DNA of 9,804 bases, from the NCBI GenBank assembly GCA_900554205.1, contig USGM01000116.1, forward strand, positions 1 through 9,804, given 5' to 3'. Under the pieces are notes generated by a model. It saw only the letters and a list, made by a program, of their open reading frames with translations, had not been told where the DNA came from and ran no database searches. Source of the DNA: an uncultured Lachnospiraceae bacterium (GTDB lineage Bacteria > Bacillota > Clostridia > Lachnospirales > Lachnospiraceae). Below are positions 4,992 through 9,804 of this stretch, piece after piece (position 1 is the first letter of the stretch; every line of letters begins with the position of its first letter). The translations under genes and the position numbers were made by a program.

Positions 4992-6458
4992 ATGATCTCA
5001 TTTCAGAATTTTAGCTTTCGTTATGAAGAAAGCAAAGACTTTACCCTCTGCGGCATTGATATGACCGTACAGACGGGTGAGTTCATTCTTCTGACAGGGC
5101 GAAGCGGCTGCGGCAAAACAACCCTGATCCGCTCACTCAACGGTCTGATTCCGCACTTTTATCCCGGAGAAATCCAAGGCGATCTGCTCATGGATGGTCA
5201 TTCACTGCTGGAAATGAAGCCGTCTGAATTGGCCGGACAGGTTGGAACGGTATTCCAAGACCCACGTTCTCAATTCTTTATGACGGATACCACACGGGAA
5301 TTGGCTTTCGGCTGCGAAAATCTCGGACTGCCCCGTGAAGAAACGATTGATCGCATTGCAAAAGCGGCGAAAGAGCTGGAATTGGTAGACTATTTGAATA
5401 GGAGTATCTTTGCATTGTCCAGCGGAGAGAAGCAGCAGATCGCAATCGGTTCTGTTTATGCGCTGGGGCCAAAAGTATATATTTTTGATGAACCATCGGC
5501 AAATCTGGACTATGCCGCTACCAAACGGTTGGCAGAAATTATGGGAAAACTGAAACACGCTGGATACACAATTTTTGTGGTAGAGCATCGTTTTTATTAT
5601 TTGCGAGATCTGATTGACCGAGCCTTTTTGATTCAGAATGGAAAAATTGAGTATGAGTTCACAAGGGAACAGTTTTGCTCTCTGCCCGAAGAAACACGAA
5701 TTTCTTATGGTCTGCGGACAGCATACCCAGAACGCGATGCAGAACATTATCAGGAAAGGCCGCACACAAAGGACGAGACACATCGGCTGGAAGTTCACAA
5801 TCTAAGCTTTGCCTACAAGAAAAATCCGGCTATTTTTCAAAATGTCTGTTTTGAAGCTCATGCAGGAGATGTGATAGGTATTCTGGGACATAACGGAGCC
5901 GGAAAAACAACCCTCTTATCTATTCTAACGGGCTTGCTAAAGCAGCAGCGCGGCGAGGTCTGCTTTGACGGTAAAAAATTGACACCACGCCAGCGGCGGT
6001 CACTTTCCTATCTTGTCATGCAAGATACGGATTATCAGCTTTTTGCCAGCAGCGTGGAGGAAGAACTCTCCCTTGGAATGAGGGACGATTGCAAAGACAA
6101 AGTGAATGAAACGCTGGAAGCACTGGAACTATCAGATTACCGGGAACGACATCCGGCATCCCTTTCAGGTGGTCAAAAGCAGAGGGTTACTATCGGTGCG
6201 GCAATCGTAAAAGGTAGCCCGGTAATCTACTTTGACGAGCCTACCAGCGGTTTGGACTACGATTCTATGGTGCGTGTCAGCAAACTGATTGAACAGCTTT
6301 CCAGTTCTGGGGTAATCGTGTTTGTGGTATCACACGATTTTGAATTTATAGTCCGTACCTGTACGGAGGTGGTTCAGTTGGATGATGATGGGGCTATTCA
6401 AAATCAAAGGCTTTCGCCGGAAATTTTGAAAACGCTGTCCGAAAAATATTTTACCTGA
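4992..6458 (+). CDS. ECF transporter ATPase with two fused ABC domains (EcfA-EcfA')
   Basis: The protein has 488 residues and two complete ABC ATPase domains, replacing the usual EcfA1/EcfA2 pair. Domain 1 has Walker A GRSGCGKT (36-43), Q-loop Q89, signature LSSGE (142-146), Walker B IFDEP with E167, and H199. Domain 2 has GHNGAGKT (299-306), Q344, LSGGQ (391-395), YFDEP with E416, and H448. All catalytic residues are present in both halves, so both sites should hydrolyse ATP. The linker, about 240-265, is charged. I chose ATG 4992, 7 nt after GGAGGG (4979-4984). The GTG at 4977 and the ATG at 4986 are badly placed relative to that site. It powers the S/T membrane proteins encoded upstream. 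Confidence 0.93.
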   Translation: MISFQNFSFRYEESKDFTLCGIDMTVQTGEFILLTGRSGCGKTTLIRSLNGLIPHFYPGEIQGDLLMDGHSLLEMKPSELAGQVGTVFQDPRSQFFMTDTTRELAFGCENLGLPREETIDRIAKAAKELELVDYLNRSIFALSSGEKQQIAIGSVYALGPKVYIFDEPSANLDYAATKRLAEIMGKLKHAGYTIFVVEHRFYYLRDLIDRAFLIQNGKIEYEFTREQFCSLPEETRISYGLRTAYPERDAEHYQERPHTKDETHRLEVHNLSFAYKKNPAIFQNVCFEAHAGDVIGILGHNGAGKTTLLSILTGLLKQQRGEVCFDGKKLTPRQRRSLSYLVMQDTDYQLFASSVEEELSLGMRDDCKDKVNETLEALELSDYRERHPASLSGGQKQRVTIGAAIVKGSPVIYFDEPTSGLDYDSMVRVSKLIEQLSSSGVIVFVVSHDFEFIVRTCTEVVQLDDDGAIQNQRLSPEILKTLSEKYFT

Positions 6459-6473
6459 TAGGAGGTTGGAATT

Positions 6474-8258
6474 ATGTTTCAAAAAGTATTTGAGTATGCA
6501 GGGCCTCATAAGAAGGGGCTTTATGCAGCAACGGCCATCGTGCTGGTCAGCGTCCTGATGGGTGTCCTGCCCTTTGTGCTGGCTTATCAGGTGATAGCGC
6601 CGCTGGTCATGGGTGAATCTATTGGAGCATCCTTTATCATTTTGCGCGTGGCTCTTGTCTTGGCGTGTCTGGTACTGCAAGCCCTTTTCTATGGCTGGGG
6701 ACTGAATCTTTCTCACAAAGCTGCTTATGACACGCTGCTCCGTCTGCGAACGGCACTTCAAAAGCGGTTTGAAAAGCTGCCCCTCGGTGTCATTCAGGAT
6801 AAAGGCACCGGCACAGTCAAAAAGCTGTTCGTGGATGATGTAGACAGTCTGGAAGTTTTACTGGCTCACTCTATGCCGGAGGGAATTGCAAACCTGATGA
6901 TCCCTATTGCGGTTTATGTGGCAATGTTCTTTGTGGATTGGAAACTGGCGCTTCTGTCGCTGGCATCTATTCCAATCAGTCTGATTGCCATGATGACGAT
7001 GTATTCCGTCGGCATGAAGAAAATGGGGCCTTACTATATGGCCGGACAAAAGATGAACAATACCATTATTGAGTACATTAACGGTATGGAAGTTGTCAAG
7101 GTATTCAATAAGGACGCAGATTCCTATGAGCGGTTCCGCAAAGATGTATCAGATTACCGAGACTATACGCTGGCGTGGTATAAGGCGGCGTGGCCGTGGA
7201 TGGCAATTTACAGCAGTCTGCTTCCATGCACCATTATTCTGACTTTGCCTGTGGGCGCATGGTTCGTTCTCTCTAGCTGGTCAACTCTGCCTAATTTGAT
7301 TTTGGTACTGTGTCTTTCTTTAAGTATTGGTATGCCGTTGCTGAAATCCCTCGGTTTCTTGCCTACCATGCCCCAGCTCAACTATAAAATTTCAGCATTG
7401 GAACAGGTGCTGGATGCACCGGAGCTTCAGCAGACAGAGGATGCGTTCCACGGGAAAGATGACACCATTACTTATGACCATGTTTATTTCGCTTATCAGA
7501 CCACACAGCCCGGTCCGGATGGAAAGCCTGTTGTAATTGAGGATGAAGTTCTCCATGACATTTCCTTTACGGCAAAGGCTGGACAGAAAACAGCCCTTGT
7601 TGGTGAATCTGGCTCCGGCAAGAGTACATTGGCAAAACTGCTGATTCACTATTATGACCCACAGAAAGGCAGTATTTCCATTGGTGGGCAGAAATTATGC
7701 GATATGAGCCTTGAAGCACTCAACAGCCGTATTTCCTATGTGGCACAGGATCAATACCTGTTCAACACCTCTCTGCTCGAAAACATTCGGCTTGGTCGGC
7801 TGAACGCAATGGATGAAGAAGTGGTGGAGGCCGCAAAGAAAGCTCAGTGTATGGAGTTCCTAGAGAAACTTCCGCAGGGTATTCATTCGATGGCTGGTGA
7901 TGCAGGAAAAATGCTCTCCGGCGGTCAGCGCCAGCGTATTTCTCTGGCAAGGGCAATCTTAAAAGATGCTCCTATTGTGGTGCTTGACGAGGCAACTGCC
8001 TATGCCGATCCTGAAAATGAGGAAAAGATGGAAGCTGCCATTGCAGAGCTTGTAAAAGGTAAGACCCTTGTGGTTATCGCGCACAAATTACCAGCCATTA
8101 TGAACGCAGATCAGATTTGTGTTATGGATCACGGAAAGCTGGTTGCAACGGGCAAACATCAGGAGCTGATCCAGTCCTGCCCAGAATATCAAAAGTTGTG
8201 GAAAGCGGCACAGGACAGCACTGAGTGGAAAGTACATACTGCAAAGGAGGGGAAATAA
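6474..8258 (+). CDS. ABC half-transporter, permease-ATPase fusion (YbtP/IrtA-like)
   Basis: The protein has 594 residues. An N-terminal six-helix exporter-fold domain (helices about 15-42, 52-76, 134-155, 158-178, 243-266 and 272-295) is fused to an ATPase domain from about residue 330. The ATPase has Walker A GESGSGKS (377-384), Q425, LSGGQ (481-485), Walker B with D505-E506, and H537. The segment after Walker B reads ATAYADPENE instead of the common ATSALD, a variant I associate with siderophore-import members of this fold. Unlike mycobacterial IrtA, there is no N-terminal siderophore-reductase domain. It starts 15 nt after the ECF ATPase, with AGGAGG 8 nt before ATG, and its stop abuts the start of the next half-transporter, its likely heterodimer partner. 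A multidrug or peptide exporter is possible from sequence alone; context favours metallophore uptake. Confidence 0.85.
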   Translation: MFQKVFEYAGPHKKGLYAATAIVLVSVLMGVLPFVLAYQVIAPLVMGESIGASFIILRVALVLACLVLQALFYGWGLNLSHKAAYDTLLRLRTALQKRFEKLPLGVIQDKGTGTVKKLFVDDVDSLEVLLAHSMPEGIANLMIPIAVYVAMFFVDWKLALLSLASIPISLIAMMTMYSVGMKKMGPYYMAGQKMNNTIIEYINGMEVVKVFNKDADSYERFRKDVSDYRDYTLAWYKAAWPWMAIYSSLLPCTIILTLPVGAWFVLSSWSTLPNLILVLCLSLSIGMPLLKSLGFLPTMPQLNYKISALEQVLDAPELQQTEDAFHGKDDTITYDHVYFAYQTTQPGPDGKPVVIEDEVLHDISFTAKAGQKTALVGESGSGKSTLAKLLIHYYDPQKGSISIGGQKLCDMSLEALNSRISYVAQDQYLFNTSLLENIRLGRLNAMDEEVVEAAKKAQCMEFLEKLPQGIHSMAGDAGKMLSGGQRQRISLARAILKDAPIVVLDEATAYADPENEEKMEAAIAELVKGKTLVVIAHKLPAIMNADQICVMDHGKLVATGKHQELIQSCPEYQKLWKAAQDSTEWKVHTAKEGK

Positions 8259-9804
8259 ATGTTTGATTTGTTTTCAAGAATATTGAAACTTTCTGGCCGT
8301 TATAAGAGCCGTATTCAGGGCGCATTTGTTTGTGCGTTTCTGGAATCCATTCTGTCCAAAATGCCGATTTTTCTGGCCTTTGTGGTTTTGAGCGGATTTG
8401 CAAGCAAGACAATTACCGGGCAGACCTGCCTTTATGTGGGACTTGGTCTTGCTGCTGTTGTGCTGGTTCAGATGCTCGTCCACTATCTTAGTGATAGCCT
8501 GCAAAGTGCAGCAGGATATTTGATGTTTGCTGACAAGCGTATCGAACTGGGCGGCCATCTGCGGAAACTTCCCATGGGATATTTCACTTCCGGCAATATT
8601 GGAAAGATCAGTTCAGTCCTTAGTACCGACATGGTGTTCATTGAAGAAGTTGCCATGAGTACGCTGGGAAACATGATGAGCTATCTGCTGTCCTCGCTGG
8701 TTTTGCTGGCGTTCATGTTTTATCTGAATTGGCAGCTTGGCTTGATCGCCGCGATAATTACTATTTTGGCATGGCTGGTATCTAAGGGGATGAACAAAGT
8801 TTCTCTGCGAGAAGCAGCAGGCCGTCAAGAACAGAGCGAACGGCTGACCGATGCGGTGCTGTCTTTTGTAGAGGGCATTGGTGTTATTAAGAGCTATAAC
8901 CTGCTTGGAGAAAAATCCGAAGAACTGTCCAGCAATTTCAAGCGTTCCAGAAATACATCGCTTGACTTTGAACGGAAAATGACCCCATGGACAATGGGGT
9001 TGAATATCCTTTACGGTATTGGTATTGCGGCAATTTTCGGCCTGTCTATTGTGTTGGAACAGAGCAGTGCGCTTTCTTTGGCTTATGTGTTGGGGGTTCT
9101 GCTGTTTGTATTTGATCTTTTTGGCCCGTTGAAGGCGCTCTATGGAGAAGCCTCCAGACTGACCGTTATGAATGCTGCCCTTGATCGTATTGAAGCGGTA
9201 CTGGATGAACCAGAACTTTCCGACAACGGCAAGCAGCATATTCCAGCTCAGGCACAGCCGGGACAGCCAGAAGTCCTGTTCAACGATGTTACATTTGCTT
9301 ATCAGGACAAAGAGGTTCTGCATCATATCAGCTTTGCCATGAAGAAAAATTCTATGACAGCGCTGGTTGGACCGTCCGGTAGCGGTAAGTCCACCATTGC
9401 AAACTTGCTGGCGCGGCTTTGGGATGTAAAATCTGGCAATGTGATGATAAGGGGCGTGGATATTCGCAATGTACCTCTGCCGGAATTGATGAATCAGATC
9501 AGCATGGTATTCCAGCGCGTGTATCTGTTTCAGGACACCATTTACAACAATATCATCATGGGAAAGCCGGATGCCACGGAAGAAGAAGTCTATGAGGCTG
9601 CCAGAAAAGCCCGCTGCTATGATTTCATTATGGCTCTGCCTGATGGGTTCCAGACGGTGGTTGGCGAAGGCGGTGCGACACTCTCTGGTGGCGAAAAGCA
9701 GCGTATTTCGATTGCCCGCTGTATCCTGAAAGACGCGCCTATCGTCATCTTGGACGAAGCTACCGCGAGTGTGGATACGGACAATGAAAGCTATATTCAG
9801 GAGG
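8259..9804 (+). CDS. ABC half-transporter, permease-ATPase fusion (YbtQ/IrtB-like), cut by the window end
   Basis: An open frame of 515 codons runs off the right edge. Relatives are about 580 residues, so perhaps 60-70 residues including the H-loop histidine are missing. Membrane helices lie at about 20-48, 58-78, 138-157, 160-176, 246-266 and 272-292. The ATPase has Walker A GPSGSGKS (371-378), Q419, LSGGE (475-479) and D499-E500 in ILDEATASVDTDNE. The ATG immediately follows the previous gene's stop with no spacer, and AAAGGAGGGG lies just inside that gene. The two are therefore translated together and very probably form a heterodimer. Both ATPase sites look catalytically complete as far as can be seen. 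The role in Fe-siderophore or related chelate import is inferred from neighbours. Confidence 0.85.
   Translation, partial: MFDLFSRILKLSGRYKSRIQGAFVCAFLESILSKMPIFLAFVVLSGFASKTITGQTCLYVGLGLAAVVLVQMLVHYLSDSLQSAAGYLMFADKRIELGGHLRKLPMGYFTSGNIGKISSVLSTDMVFIEEVAMSTLGNMMSYLLSSLVLLAFMFYLNWQLGLIAAIITILAWLVSKGMNKVSLREAAGRQEQSERLTDAVLSFVEGIGVIKSYNLLGEKSEELSSNFKRSRNTSLDFERKMTPWTMGLNILYGIGIAAIFGLSIVLEQSSALSLAYVLGVLLFVFDLFGPLKALYGEASRLTVMNAALDRIEAVLDEPELSDNGKQHIPAQAQPGQPEVLFNDVTFAYQDKEVLHHISFAMKKNSMTALVGPSGSGKSTIANLLARLWDVKSGNVMIRGVDIRNVPLPELMNQISMVFQRVYLFQDTIYNNIIMGKPDATEEEVYEAARKARCYDFIMALPDGFQTVVGEGGATLSGGEKQRISIARCILKDAPIVILDEATASVDTDNESYIQE

Noticed and set aside
5202..5798. 198-codon minus-strand open frame
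   Set aside because: It is a shadow of the double ECF ATPase and has no recognisable domain.
8613..9326. 237-codon minus-strand open frame
   Set aside because: It lies opposite the clear ABC half-transporter frame, and its composition is that of a shadow frame.

Overview
The window looks like a chromosome of a gut-type Firmicute (class Clostridia, probably Lachnospiraceae or a relative). This is inferred from strong AGGAGG ribosome-binding sites, moderate G+C, a ParB/relaxase pair of the Tn1549-like conjugative-element kind, and the transporter families present. Species cannot be named from the sequence.

Region 1 (1-about 745) is a tRNA-associated integration zone. A near-consensus promoter (73-101) precedes the 5' half of a tRNA-Arg(CCT) (156-194). 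A complete 72-nt tRNA-Arg(CCT) lies at 373-444 and is followed at once by a strong terminator (454-495). The two copies share 39 nt with two differences, and the match stops in the anticodon stem. That is the pattern expected of an attachment-site scar. GAGCACC direct repeats (508-595) and a strong leader terminator (683-726) follow.

Region 2 (747-about 2300) is the wreck of a conjugative element. A ParB-like N-terminus is joined out of frame, around 962-970, to a relaxase that has lost its N-terminal catalytic part but keeps the HxDxxHxHNH metal-binding motif. A tiny frameshifted membrane ORF and a cluster of hairpins (possible oriT) follow.

Region 3 (2322-9804) is an intact, plus-strand cargo module. 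It encodes an AraC/PchR-like regulator (2388-3353), an MptD-type ECF S component (3500-4102), an EcfT-type transmembrane protein (4216-4989), a fused double ECF ATPase (4992-6458), and two exporter-fold ABC half-transporters resembling the YbtP/YbtQ and IrtA/IrtB siderophore importers (6474-8258 and 8259 to beyond the window end). The five transporter genes are tightly packed: gaps are 2, 15 and 0 nt apart from a structured 113-nt gap between the S and T genes.

Regulation is visible in the DNA. A DtxR-box-like palindrome sits on the araC start of transcription. Direct repeats about two helical turns apart overlap the promoter of the transport operon. A terminator separates araC from the transport genes. 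A possible terminator/antiterminator pair lies between the S and T genes. The most economical reading is an iron- or metallophore-responsive uptake system carrying two unrelated importers, an ECF module and an IrtAB/YbtPQ-like pair, under one AraC regulator, embedded in decayed mobile DNA. The substrate is inferred, not shown.
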